A stretch of 64,000 nt of DNA from Chloranthus sessilifolius (lineage: Eukaryota; Streptophyta; Magnoliopsida; Chloranthales; Chloranthaceae). The notes beneath the pieces are model-generated. The model was not told the DNA's origin, did no database searches, and worked only from the letters and a program-made list of their open reading frames with translations. The stretch spans positions 70,764,867-70,828,866 of the forward strand of contig CM037596.1 of NCBI GenBank assembly GCA_021018995.1, written 5' to 3'. Position numbers and translations under genes: made by a program. Position 1 is the first letter of the stretch; each line of letters begins with the position of its first letter. This document shows positions 34,468 to 45,659 of this stretch, piece after piece.

Positions 34468-36262
34468 TTATGCCAACTTCTACCAAATAGAGCATGAAAA
34501 TTAGAAAGATAGTGAATGATCAGTTTGAGGTAGAGCTAGAAACTCCTACAGTTACTACATCAGAAAAATGTGTAGAAAGTTTAAGTGTAGAAACAATTAA
34601 GAGATAGTCAGAGCAAATCCTTAGTGAGTGGAAGACCCAAAAGGATTTCTAGAGCACCAATTCACTACAGTTACAAGGATATGATCGCCTACGCATTGAT
34701 CTTGGATGTCAATGAGCCGTCTTCATTCAATGATGCAATCAGTGGAAGATGTGCATGGGAATGGAAGGCCGTAATGGATGAACATATGTATTCTCTTTAC
34801 AATAATCAAACTTGGAAGCGGATAGAGTTACCTAAGGGTAAGAGAGGATTGAGTGCAAGTGTGTTTATAAGAAGAAAGAGGGTTCTCCGGAATGCAGTGG
34901 TACAAGGTACAAGGCACGGTTAGTAGCAAAGGGCTATGTGAAAAATGACGGCATTGATTACAATGAGGTGTTTTCGCCGGTTGTGAAACATACTTCAATC
35001 CAAGTTTCTTTGTCAATTGTAGCACAGTTGGACTTAGAGTTGGAGCAACTCGATGTGAAAATGACATTTCTACATGGTGATTTGGAGGAGATTTATATGA
35101 ACCAACCTGAAGGGTTCAAGTTTTCTGAAGAAGAGAGGTCAGTGTGCAAACTGAAGAAGTCCTTGTATAAGTTGAATCAGTCATCGAGATAGTGGTATAA
35201 AAGGTTTGACACGTTCATGGTGGGCCAAAATTATATTCGAAGTAAATACGACAATTGTGTTTACTTTAAAAGGCTAGCGGATGACTCATTTATTTATCTT
35301 CTCTTGTATGTTGTAACATGCTCATGGCTACAAAGAGCATAGTGTTGATCAACAAGTTAAAAACTCAACTTGGTATGGAGTTTGAGATGAAGGATCTTGG
35401 CGCAATGAGAAAGATTATTCAAATAGAGACTCAAGAGAGACAGAAAGAAAGGGTAGTTGTTTCTAACACAAAAGAGTTATCTCAAAATGGTACTCTCACG
35501 GTATAGGATGGAGAACTCAAAGGCAGTGAGTACTTCATTGGCAGCTCACTTTTGTCTTTCGACTAGCATGTCTCCTAATACGGATGAGGAGCGTGAGTAC
35601 ATGACTTGTGTTCCCTATGCGAGTGCGGTTGGTAGCTTGATGTATTGTATGGTGTTCACTCGGCTGAATGTTTCACAGGTCGTTACTGTGGTTAACAGTT
35701 ATATGGCTAATCCGAGCAAGGAGCATTGACAGGCGGTGAAATGGATTATAAGGTACATACACAGTAACATAGATGTTGGGTTAGTTTTTCGCAATGGTAC
35801 AGATCATCAATTATGATATTATGTAGATTCAGATTAGGCGAGTGATTTGGATAAGAGACTGTCTATAATGGGATATATATTTACGCTATCAGGTGGTTCA
35901 TTTAGCTGGAGGTCGATGTTATAGGATACAGTGGCTTTATCTACTATGGAGCCAAAGTATATGACGATAACAAAGGCAGTGAAAGAAGCATTATAGCTTC
36001 AGAGCTTAGTAATTTGGAGATCGCACAAGAAAGTGTTGATGTATTTTGTGATAGCCAGAGTGCTAACTACTTGGCAAAGAATCATGTATATCATGCTCGT
36101 ACCAAGTACATTGATATACAGTATCACTTCATATGGGAAGTAATCGAAGATGGCAAAATATCTTTGAAGAATGTGGGTACGAAGGACAATCCTAAGGATA
36201 TAATGACAAAGGCAATACAGGTGGTCAAGTCTAAATATTATTTGGATTTGATCAATGTTTAG
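34468..36262 (+). pseudogene. Copia B reverse transcriptase and RNase H (broken)
   Basis: RT pieces read ARLVAKGYVKNDGIDYNEVF, SPVVKHTSIQVSLSI, VKMTFLHGDLEEIYMNQPEG, LKKSLYKLNQSSR, then a stop at 35190. The frame 35457-35729 gives NSKAVSTSLAAHFCLS and YASAVGSLMYCMVFTR. RNase H is at 36014-36262: VDVFCDSQSANYLAKNHVYH and ARTKYIDIQYHFIWEVIEDG. Order and spacing match copia pol. Many stops. Confidence 0.85.
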
Positions 36263-36752
36263 CATGTTTGAGTGCCCTCGGAGCACTGGTGACAGCGACG
36301 ATACGAGTTTAGCGATGATCGGTGGAAAGACTACATGGTGAAGCTTAGAGTCAGGTGGAGAATTGTTATTTTAGGCTTTAACTTCTTAGATGAAAAGTAG
36401 GATTTGGATCTTCTATATAAGGCTAATTTCTCTTAGATTAGACGTAGAATTTAGATCTTCTCTATATAAGGGAAAAAACTCTGGGACGAATTAAAAGAGA
36501 GTTGAGATATTATTGCAAAGCTTTGGTAAACCTATCTAGGGTTTTGTAGAGAACTTTGGTGAGGCTTGAGTGTTCTAGTATTTTTGTGGAATCATCAATA
36601 TAGTGAATCATCGTTGCCTATGGACGTAGGCAAATTATTGAACCACGTAAATATTGTCTCTTGTGTGATTGTGTTTGATTTCTTTTATTTTGCGTTCTTA
36701 TTTGATCGTTCATCATGATATCGTTGATTAATTTGAGAGCTTCCGCGCAACA

Positions 36753-39385
36753 TATACCACTTTTGTACATTTTAAAAATTTTGTGGCAAATTGGTTATCT
36801 CATACAATTAAATTTGTCATAGAGACAATGGAGGCGAATTTGTCAATTCGGATATGTCCAAGTTGTTTCAAGAAAATGGTTTAACCCATCAAACGACTTG
36901 TCCGCACACTCTAGAACAAAGTGGAATGGCGAACCACAAACACTATCACTTGAAACAACTAGGAGGACTTTCCTTTCCATGCCCTCTATGCCTTAGTCAT
37001 ATTGGCTTGATGCTTTACTTATGCCCGTCTTTCTTAGTAATCAGCTCCTGAGTCCCGTCATTGAGAATCTCACACCCTACGAAAAATTGTTCTCCACTCC
37101 AACAAGATTTCTCAATCCTTCGAACCTTCGGTTGCTTTTGCTACCCCTAGATTAGACCCTATATTAAGAATATGGTCGATCCTAGATCTCGTAGCTACTG
37201 TTTTTTGGGATACTGTTCATCAACAGAGGGTTATAGGTGTTTAGATGTCAATTGGATAGGTTATCATTTCTAGGCATGTGAAGTTTCTCGAAACTCACTT
37301 CCCTTTTACTAATCTCATGCAACCAGCCAACCTACACCCACATCCAACCCCATCCACTCACATGCTACTCCACCTACACGATACCCACTTTCCCTCTAAA
37401 ACAATGATGAGTTACCAGCAAATCCCCCCTCACCAACACCTAGTCATGTACCATCATCAACTTCAGCACCATCACTTTAATCAATGTCCACTCAAACCCC
37501 TCCTCTTTCCATAGATCCTGTTCAACTCAACCAGCTGCACCTATTGCACCTGATTCTAGTTTATCTTCACCAGCTGCACCTATTGCCCATTGTGTGAAAG
37601 CATCCATCCCACTAAGAGAAGTTCTTTGACCCACTACCTGCGGCAACTTCTGTCAACCCAAGATAATCAATTCGGTCAATGTGGATGGACTCTATTATGG
37701 ATTTACAACATTCTCCGTATGGCCCTCTTATCTCTTCCTTCTCCGAGCTCGGGTACGAGAGTCAAGTGGAAGTAAACATTAGCAGTGGCACAGCTAAAAA
37801 GTAACAAATACCCAGTCTCAACACTACCATAATCCTCGACCCAGCTCAAATTGAACCACATTCCTATGGAGCTGCTCAAAAGCACAAACAATGGCGGAAT
37901 GCCATGTCTGAGGAGTTCCACGTTTTACTCTAACAAGGCACACAAGGACCTTGGTGCCTCCACCTACAAATCGAAAAATCATTGGCTACAAGTCGGTGTA
38001 CAAACTAAAGAGGAACTCCGATGGCTCGATTGCTCGAAAAATCATTGGCTACAAGTCGGTGTACAAACTAAAGGGTATGCCATTGACTTCACGGAGATGT
38101 TCAGTCTGATTGTGAAACACACGACTATCCATGTAGTCTTATATCTGCTCTGCATTTCAATGGGAAGATACGGCAATTAGACGCGTCTATGCATTCATTG
38201 CATTCTAAATGATGAAGGTTACATGGATCAACCTCCGGGCTTCATTGACCCAATGTACCCCAAACACGTCTGTTGTCTGCAAAAAGAGATATACGGTTTA
38301 AAGCAAGACTCCTGCATCAATGGTTTGCAACTTTCTCAACCGCTCTTCTTCAACGGGGATTCCAAATGAGCTCAATCCATGTTTGTGTACTTCGATCAGT
38401 CATGCATCACCATGGTTTTAGTTTATGTCAATGACATTCTTGTCACCGGCAACAGTTCAACTTGGATCTCTTCTCTCATTCATGAGTTTAGCAACTGCTT
38501 CAATATGAAAGATCTGGTCCGTTTAAACATTTTCTTGGCATTGACGTAAATCACATTAATGAATGGATCCTTCTAACTTAAACAAAATTTGCTCAAAATA
38601 TTTTACCGAGGCCTCTATGACTCAATGCAAAGGCTTATTCCACATCTGTTTCCACTAAACCAGTACCTCACCATAACGCCTCCAGACATTTCATCTGCGG
38701 TCAATACTGTACGCCAGCACATGGACGTGCCTCTTCTTCTCTCCCATATTTCTCAATTTGACAGTATTTTCGGACATTGATTGGGCTGGAGACAGTTCGG
38801 ATCGCCGATCAACAACAGGTTTTTGTGTTTTCTTTTGCGGAAATCTTGTGTCATGGTGCACAAGAGGCAGGCGACAGTTGCCCGATCCCCCAAGGAAGTC
38901 GAATACAGAGTTTTGGCGCACACAACTACCTAAATAATTGGTAGGAACAAGTCCTAAGAGATTTCAAAATTATCATTCCTTCTCCATCACCACTTTTGTG
39001 CGATAACATCACTACAAAAAATAAGACTATTAGCGGCAGCCAAAAACTGCCGCAATTAACAAAAAAACAATTAAGACTATTAACGACGAGGGTATTAACG
39101 ACAGTTTTTTTGCTAATAGCGGCAGTTTTGGCTGCCGCTAATAGTCTTATTTTTTGTAGTGCATCTCGGCAATTTCTTTACTAATCTCATCTTCCATGCT
39201 CGTACGAAACACATAGAGGGATACTACCACTTTATCTACAAGAAACTACTGAATCGTGACATTAAAGTGTGTCATGTTTCTTCTTATCAAATTGTTTATG
39301 CCTTCGCCTAACCGCTCTCCACACCACGCATCAAGTTTCTCAAGTGCAGGTTGCTATATCAAGATCTACCATCAACTCGAGGGGG
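36753..39385 (+). pseudogene. Copia A integrase end, reverse transcriptase, RNase H
   Basis: Resumes right after the TATAC duplication: GGEFVNSDMSKLFQENG, THQTTCPHTLEQSGMANHKH (catalytic Glu position changed). A Pro/His-rich linker follows (37278-37514), then RT pieces YAIDFTEMFSLIVKHTTIHV and VLVYVNDILVTGNSS (DD of the catalytic YVDD box is ND). RNase H has DWAGDSSDRRSTTGF. A 63-bp unit is duplicated at 37970-38071. A MITE lies at 39010. The end reads HARTKHIEGYYHFI-like with frame changes. A purine-rich AACTCGAGGGGGCA at 39374-39387 precedes the 3' LTR. Confidence 0.8.
39010..39161. mobile_element. CACTA-type MITE, copy 2 (152 bp), target duplication CAT
   Basis: Ends CACTACAAAAAATAAGACTA, inverted at the right end with one length change in the A-run. 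Flanked by CAT at 39007-39009 and 39162-39164. Inserted in copia A RNase H. Confidence 0.9.
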
Positions 39386-39489
39386 CATATAAGGGCGCCT
39401 AAGAATGGAGTCTCTCTTTGTTGGTTTCGCCACATTGGCATCCCAGTCAGCTTAGTGATTAGGATGAGCTTATTCTCCTTGGGCATTCT

Positions 39490-42400
39490 TATTGTTTTAG
39501 GCTGTAACTTCTTAGATTAGAAGTAGGATTTAGATGTTCTATATAAGGGAAAAAGCTCTAGGACGAATTAAGGAGTTGAGATATCATAATAAAGCTTTGG
39601 TACACTTATCTAAGATTTTGTGGAGAGCTTTGGTGAGGCTTCAGTGTTCTTGTATTCTTGTGAAATCATCAATATAGTTAATCTTCATTGTTCGTGGGCG
39701 TAGGCAAATTGTTGAACCACATATTGTCTCATGTGTGATTGTGTTTGATTTCTTTTATTTTGCGTTCGTATTTGATCGTTCATCGTGATATCGTTGGTTA
39801 ATTTGAGAGCTTTCGCGCAACAAATTAGTTTCAAAGCTATTAGGTTTCTGTTCTACGATCGGAGATGACATCGAAGTGCGCAAAAGTTTCCAATGCGAGG
39901 TTCGAGGTTGAAAAATTCGACGGGAAGATTAATTTCATCTTGTGGCAAGTACCAGTCTGGGATATCTTAATTTAACAAGAGCAGCACAAGGCGTTGAAAG
40001 GGCTTACGAGTAAGCCGACGAATATGTCCGATGGTGATTAGGAAGAATTCGAGCATCAAGCGTATGGTACGATTCGGCTGTCTAGTGAAGGACATTATGT
40101 ACAAAGTGGTGCTGGAGAACTCAACGGTCGCATTATGGGCCAAATTGGAGAATCTTTACATAACGAAATCTCTTACGAGTCGTTTGTACCTCAGGAAGCA
40201 ACTGTAGAAGTTGCACATGAAGGAAGGTACTCTCAACGAACATCTTAATGAACTCAATAGAATAATATCTAAATTATTAAATGTTGGAGAAGAGGTCAAG
40301 GATGAAGACAAAGCACTATTGTTTGTCTTCCCTCCCCGATTCCTATGAGCATCGAGTTATTACGCTGCTCTATGCGAAGGAGACTATTGAACTAGAGTCG
40401 GTCATAGCAACACTACTTTGTAACGACATGAGGAAGAAATGTTAGGATAGTGATACACTGGCATCTGACTTGTTTGTTAGGGGAGATCAGAGGGTCGTAA
40501 GTCTTGAAGAGGTAAATTAAAGTCCAGATCTAAGTTAAGAAATAGAAAGACTGTAGAATGCTACATGTGTCACGAGAAGGGTCACATCAGAAGGCATTGT
40601 CCTCAGTTACAAGCTAAGAGGAATGATGCTCAGGATAAGAAGCAGAAACGGATTGCTGTTGAGGCTGCTATAGCCGAACAAGCTTCGAATGATGATGGGA
40701 ACGTATTGTTAGTAGTTTCTGATAAATACTCATAGAATGCATGGATACTTGATTCAGGGTGCTCCTACCACATGTGGCCAAATAGAGATTCGTTCACGTC
40801 TTATAAAGAGGTGGATGGTGGAACGATTTTGACAAGTAACAATATGGTCTGCATAACAGTTGGAAATGAGAGTATTAGAATAAAGATGCACGATAGGGTT
40901 GTGAGAATATTGGCCGATGTACGCTATGTTTCGAAACTGAAGAATAATCTCATATCGCTTGGTATACTAGACTCTAAGGGGCTCAAGTTTGCAGCTCAAG
41001 GTAGTATTTTGAAGGTGACAAAGGGATCTCTGGTTGTGATAAAAGCGGAAGAGGTTGAGAATCTTTACTTTCTATCAGGGAGTACAGTGACAGGTGGAGC
41101 AATGGTATCTACGTCAGATGTTAGCAGTTTGTCCTCTACACAGCTATAGCACATGCGCCTAGAGCACATGTTAGAAAGAGGGATGACAGAGTTGAGCAAG
41201 CAGTGCTTGTTGAAAGGTGTAAAGGTTGACAGTGTTGACTTTTGTGAGCATTGTATCGTCGGAAAGCAGTGCAGGGTTTGTTTAACACAACGGTTCATAC
41301 TATAAAAGGTTCACTGGATTATATACATTCAGATGTATGGGGGCCTTCAAAGGTTCATTCTAGAGGTAGTGCCAGGTACTTTGTCTCCTTCATCGACGAT
41401 TACTCTCAATATGTATGGATCTATATGATGAAGAGTAAGGATGAGGTGTTGAAAATCTTCAAGAGAAGAAAAATACTATTTAAGAATCAGACTGGGAAGA
41501 AGGTCAAGTGGTTGGGAATCGATAATGGTGGTAAGTATACCAGTGGACAGTTCCAGAAGTTCTGTAAAGAAAACGGTATTGCTAAGCACTTCATAGTGAG
41601 GAATACATCGCAACAGAATGGGGTAGCAAAACGCATGAATAGAACTCTACTTGAAAAGATAAGATGTATGTTATCCAATGCAGTATTGGGTAGAGAGTTC
41701 TAGGCCGAGGCAATCAGTACATTGTGATATCTAGTAAACAGATCACCGTTGACAGCAATAGAGTGCAAGACTCTGATTGAGATGTGGTCAGGGAAGCCTG
41801 CAGATTATAGTGCATTGAGGGTATTTGGGTGCGCAGCTTACTATCATATCAGAGATAATAAAAATTGTTCCAAGAGCTAAGAAAGCGACTTTCTTAGGGT
41901 ATGCAGATGGCGTAAAAAGATACAGGTTATGGTGTCCCGAGCAGAATAAGGTTGTATCAGTAGAGATATGACTTTTGATGAATCTGTTATCTGAACTTCT
42001 AGCAAACAGAGCATGAAAATTGGAGAGGTAGGGAAATATCAGTTTGAGGTGAAGTTGAAAACTCCTATAATTACTACATCAGAAAAAAGTGTAGAAATTT
42101 CAAGTGTAGAAACAGTTATGAGAGAGCCAAAGCAATCTGTAGCGGGTGGAAGACTCAAAAGGATTACTAGAAGCACCGATTCACTACGGTTATGAGGATA
42201 TGGTCGTCTCTGCGTTGACGATGGATTGTAATGAGCAGTCTTCATTCAAGGATGCAGTCAGTGGAAGATGTGCATGGGAATGAAAGGCCGCAATGGGTGA
42301 AAAGATGAATTCTCTTTACAATAATCAAACTTGGGAACTGACAGAGTTACCTTAGGGTGAGAGAGCGATTGGATGTAAGTGGGTTTATAAAAAGAATCAC

Positions 42401-43001
42401 GTATATCACACTCGTACCAAGCACATTGATATACTGTATCACTTCGTATGGGAAGTAATTGAAGATGACGAGAAATCTTTGAAGAAGGTGAGTCCGAAGG
42501 ACAATCCTGCAAATATGATGATAAAGGTGGTACCGGTGGTCAAGTCTAAACATTATTTGAAATTGATCAACATTCAACAGGTTTGAATGCCCTCGGGGTG
42601 ATGGTGACAGCGGTGATATGAGTTTTGCGATGATTGGAGGAAAGAGTACATGGTGAGGCTTAGAGCCAGGTGGAGAATTATTGTTTTAGGCTCTAGCTTT
42701 TTAGATTAGAAGTAGGATTTAAATGTTCTATATAAGGGAAAAAGCTCTTTGACGAATTAAGGAGTTGAGATATCATTGTAAAGCTTTGGTAAACCTATCT
42801 AGGGTTCTGTGGAGAGCTTTGGTGAGGCTTGACTGTTCTTTTATTCTTGTGGAATCATCAGTATAGTGGATTATCGTTGCCCATGGATGTAGGCAAATTA
42901 TCGAATCACGTAAATATTATCTCTTGTGTTATCGTGTTTGATTTCCTTTTATTTTGCATTTTTATTTGATCGTTGGTTAATTTGAGAGCTACCACGCAAC
43001 A
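39490..43001 (+). mobile_element. Copia element C (3512 bp), deleted, in the copia A 3' LTR
   Basis: Same family as copia B. 5' LTR 39490-39822 and 3' LTR 42679-43001, both beginning TATTGTTTTAGGCT (TG changed to TA in both) and ending CAACA. Target duplication ATTCT at 39485-39489 and 43002-43006. A degenerate primer site lies at about 39826-39836, a purine tract AGGTGGAGAAT at about 42668-42678. An internal deletion of about 1.2 kb removes most of reverse transcriptase. Confidence 0.9.
39865..42586 (+). pseudogene. Copia C gag-protease-integrase with RT deleted
   Basis: The zinc knuckle CYMCHEKGHIRRHC (near 40560) is intact (CX2CX4HX4C). Protease WILDSGCSYHMWPN is intact at the active site. 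The frame 40772-41149 is open through VRYVSKLKNNLISLGILDS. Integrase 41251-41703 includes FVSFIDDYSQYVWIYMMKSK and IDNGGKYTSGQF. The final catalytic Glu is Lys (NGVAKRMNR; copia B has ERMNR). At about 42390-42400 the RT start (WVYKK) is joined directly to RNase H (NHVYHTRTKHIDILYHF) at a short shared AAAGAATCAC-like stretch, so RT is lost. It ends near 42586. Confidence 0.85.
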
Positions 43002-43199
43002 ATTCTTTCCAACTGTAATAGAGTTAGGGTTTCGTTATAAATATATATATTCTCTTTGAGCCCTCTCACTAGTGAGAGAGAAAACTTCTTCTCCAATGTA
43101 CATGTCAATAAAAAAATTCATTTGAACCCATTCCTTGCTAATAGTTTGGATAATATGGTTGGTTGGAATCCTACACCAAGGCTCACGCACCAAGGAGCC

Positions 43200-43401
43200 T
43201 CTACTCCTAGGAGTAGTGACCCCGGGGTTGTGACCCTATTCCCCCTAAGGGATGCTTTGTTCCCACCTAATGAGATGTGTTAGTCCTACATTAGTTACAA
43301 ACTTGTCTCTTAATTGGTTATAAGTAAGCCCCTTCACTTCCAGATATGACGCGTTTGAAAATCGGAGAGCCTAGTGTGATAGAAAAGGATAATATCGTAC
43401 C
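43200..43401 (-). mobile_element. TRIM-like LTR array, left part (before the hAT insertion)
   Basis: CCCCGGGGTTGTGACCCTAT, GGGATGCTTTGTTCCCACC, TTAGTCCTACATTAGTTAC and GAGCCTAGTGTGAT closely match 49418-49580. The family resembles the short LTRs of plant TRIMs with TCCCACATTGG and TATAAG words. The hAT element interrupts it at 43401; the strand is uncertain. Confidence 0.55.
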
Positions 43402-43924
43402 CATGGGTCAAAATATCGTCCGATACCGATACGTATCGGACGATACGTATCGGTATCGGAGGCTGGCGGTACGATACATTGGGTATGTATCGTATCCCCA
43501 AAAAAACACATAATTTATCGTCCGATACGGACAAATTATCGTCCGTATCGTCCGTATCGGACGATAACTTCAAATTATCGGGCGATAATTTGAAATTATC
43601 GTTCGATAATTTCAAAAACCCAAAAAACCCCCTTTTGGTCAAATTATCGTCCGATACGGACGATAATATCAAAATACCGGACGATATTTTCAAAATATCG
43701 TCCGGTATTTTGGTTGAAACTTACCCCTCTCCTCTTCCTTTCTTCTTCCTTTCTTCTTCCTTCCTTCTTCCTTCTTCTTCCTTCTTCTTCCTTCCTTCGT
43801 TTTGGGCCATTATACACCGTAAATCCGCGCCAAATCGCACAAAAATTCACGGCATCAACGTGTAAGGTACGTTTTTATCATTTTTGTACCATTTTATTTC
43901 ATTTTAAATTATAAAATAAGGTAG

Positions 43925-44535
43925 ATCTATACTAAATAAGTGTAGATCTACCTTATTTAAGTGTAGATCTACACTAAAAAAGTGTAGATCTACCTTATTT
44001 AAGGGTAGATCTACACTTTTTTAGTGTAGATCTACCCTATTTAAGGGTAGATCTACACTAAAAAAGTGTAGATCTACCCTTAAATAAGGTAGATCTACCC
44101 TTAAATTAGGTAGATCTACACTAAATTAGTGTAGATCTACACTAAAAAAGTGTAGATCTACACTAAATTAGTGTAGATCTACCTTATTTAAGGGTAGATC
44201 TACCCTTAAATAAGGTAGATCTACACTTTTTTAGTGTAGATCTACCCTTAAATAAGGTAGATCTACACTAATTTAGTGTAGATCTACACTAAAAAAGTGT
44301 AGATCTACACTAATTAAGGGTAGATCTACCCTTAAATTAGGTAGATCTAACTTTAAAATTTATCATTTACCTATAATATTAATTATTAAAATTATTTAAA
44401 ATAATTAATATTATTTAAAATAATTAATATTATTTAAAATAATTAAATTAGTGTAGATCTACCTTATTTAAGGGTAGATCTATACTAAATTAGTGTAGAT
44501 CTACCCTTAAATAAAGTAGATCTACACTTATAAAA
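43925..44535. repeat. TGTAGATCTAC palindrome minisatellite in the hAT element
   Basis: About 25 copies of GTGTAGATCTAC or GGGTAGATCTAC, each centred on the dyad TAGATCTA and joined by ACTAAA, CTTATTTAA or TTAAATAAGG. It is interrupted at about 44355-44445 by an AT-rich stretch. It lies between the left terminus and the transposase. Confidence 0.9.
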
Positions 44536-44984
44536 TTATTTAAATATTTAAATTAAGAAGAGGGAAAAAATAATTTAAAATATATAAAATATTTAAATTA
44601 AATAAAAATAATATAAATAATGGGTTAAAAATAATTATATGTGACTCCATATAAAATATTTAAATTGATGGGTCAAAAATAATATAAATAATTATAATTA
44701 AGGGTCACCTGTAAGCAATATGGGTCACATATCATATGGGTCACATATAATTAATAAAATAATGGGGTCAATATGGGTCACATATAATTTAAACTTAAAA
44801 TTAATATGGGTCAAAGATAATTAAATTTATGGGTCACATATTAAATTATATGTGACCCATATTAATTTTATGTTTAAATTTAATTATATGTGACCCATAT
44901 TGATTATATGTAACCGTCACATATAATTAAAATAATTAATATTATGGGATATGTCCCATAAAATATTAGAATAATATGGAAGAA

Positions 44985-45475
44985 ATTTCAAATAAATTTT
45001 CATAAATTATAATAATATCAAATAAATATTCATAAATTAAAATAATATGAAATAAATATTCAAATATTATAATAATATCAAATAAATATTCATAAATTAA
45101 AATAATATCAAATAAATATTCATAAATTAAAATAATATCAAATAAATTTTTATAAATTATAATAATATCAAATAAATATTCATAAATTAAAATAATATGA
45201 AATAAACATTCAAATATTATAATAATATCAAATAAATATTCATAAATTAAAATAATATCAAATAAATATTCATAAATTATAATAATATCAAATAAATATT
45301 CATAAATTATAATAATATCAAATAAATATTCATAAATTATAATAACATGAAATAAACATTCAAAAATTATAATAATATCAAATAAATATTCATAAATTAA
45401 AATAATATCAAATAAATATTCATAAATTATAATAATATCAAATAAACATTCATAAATTATAATAATATCAAATAA
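44985..45475. repeat. 30-bp AT-rich tandem repeat in the hAT element, about 16 units
   Basis: Units of AATAATATCAAATAAATATTCATAAATTAT with small changes (TTCAAATATT, AACATTC variants) run without break. Confidence 0.92.
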
Positions 45476-45659
45476 ATTTGATAAAATTTATTCTAATATT
45501 TTTAAAATAGTAAAAATTAAAAAATAAATTTTATTTTCAAGTGTAAATTAGATGTTTACTCTTGTATATTTTAATTTCAAGTGTAAATTTTATTTTCAAG
45601 TGTAAATTAGATATTTATTTTCAATCGTTTGCTCATTCATGCAGGTGAAATAAATAAAT

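Larger units (their letters stand above)
29404..36752 (+). mobile_element. Copia element B (7349 bp) inserted in copia A integrase
   Basis: 5' LTR 29404-29789 (386 bp) and 3' LTR 36364-36752 (389 bp) both start TGTT(G/A)TTTTAGGCT and end CAACA. Target duplication TATAC at 29399-29403 and 36753-36757. Primer-site-like TGGTATTAGAGC at 29793-29804; purine tract AGTCAGGTGGAGAAT at 36349-36363. A 2.5-kb solo LTR is inserted at 31971. Without it the element is about 4.85 kb, normal for copia. All genes carry stops. Confidence 0.92.
26427..43130 (+). mobile_element. Copia element A, old, broken up by five insertions
   Basis: Outer copia element of the nest. Its 5' LTR starts near 26427 (AATAAGGGCGCCTAACACTGG) and is split by the foldback element. 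Its 3' LTR starts near 39388 (TATAAGGGCGCCTAAGAATGG) and is split by copia C, resuming at 43007. Shared LTR words include CATTGGCATCC, TAGGGTTT and TATATATATTCTCTTT. Coding parts lie at 27849-29403 and 36753-39360. The LTR outer edges do not show clean TG/CA and no target duplication was found, so the ends are approximate. Confidence 0.7.

Noticed and set aside
43479-43914. Open frames of 66-128 aa on both strands
   Set aside because: They are translations of the hAT subterminal GATACGTATCGG repeats and a CTTCCTT-rich tract.
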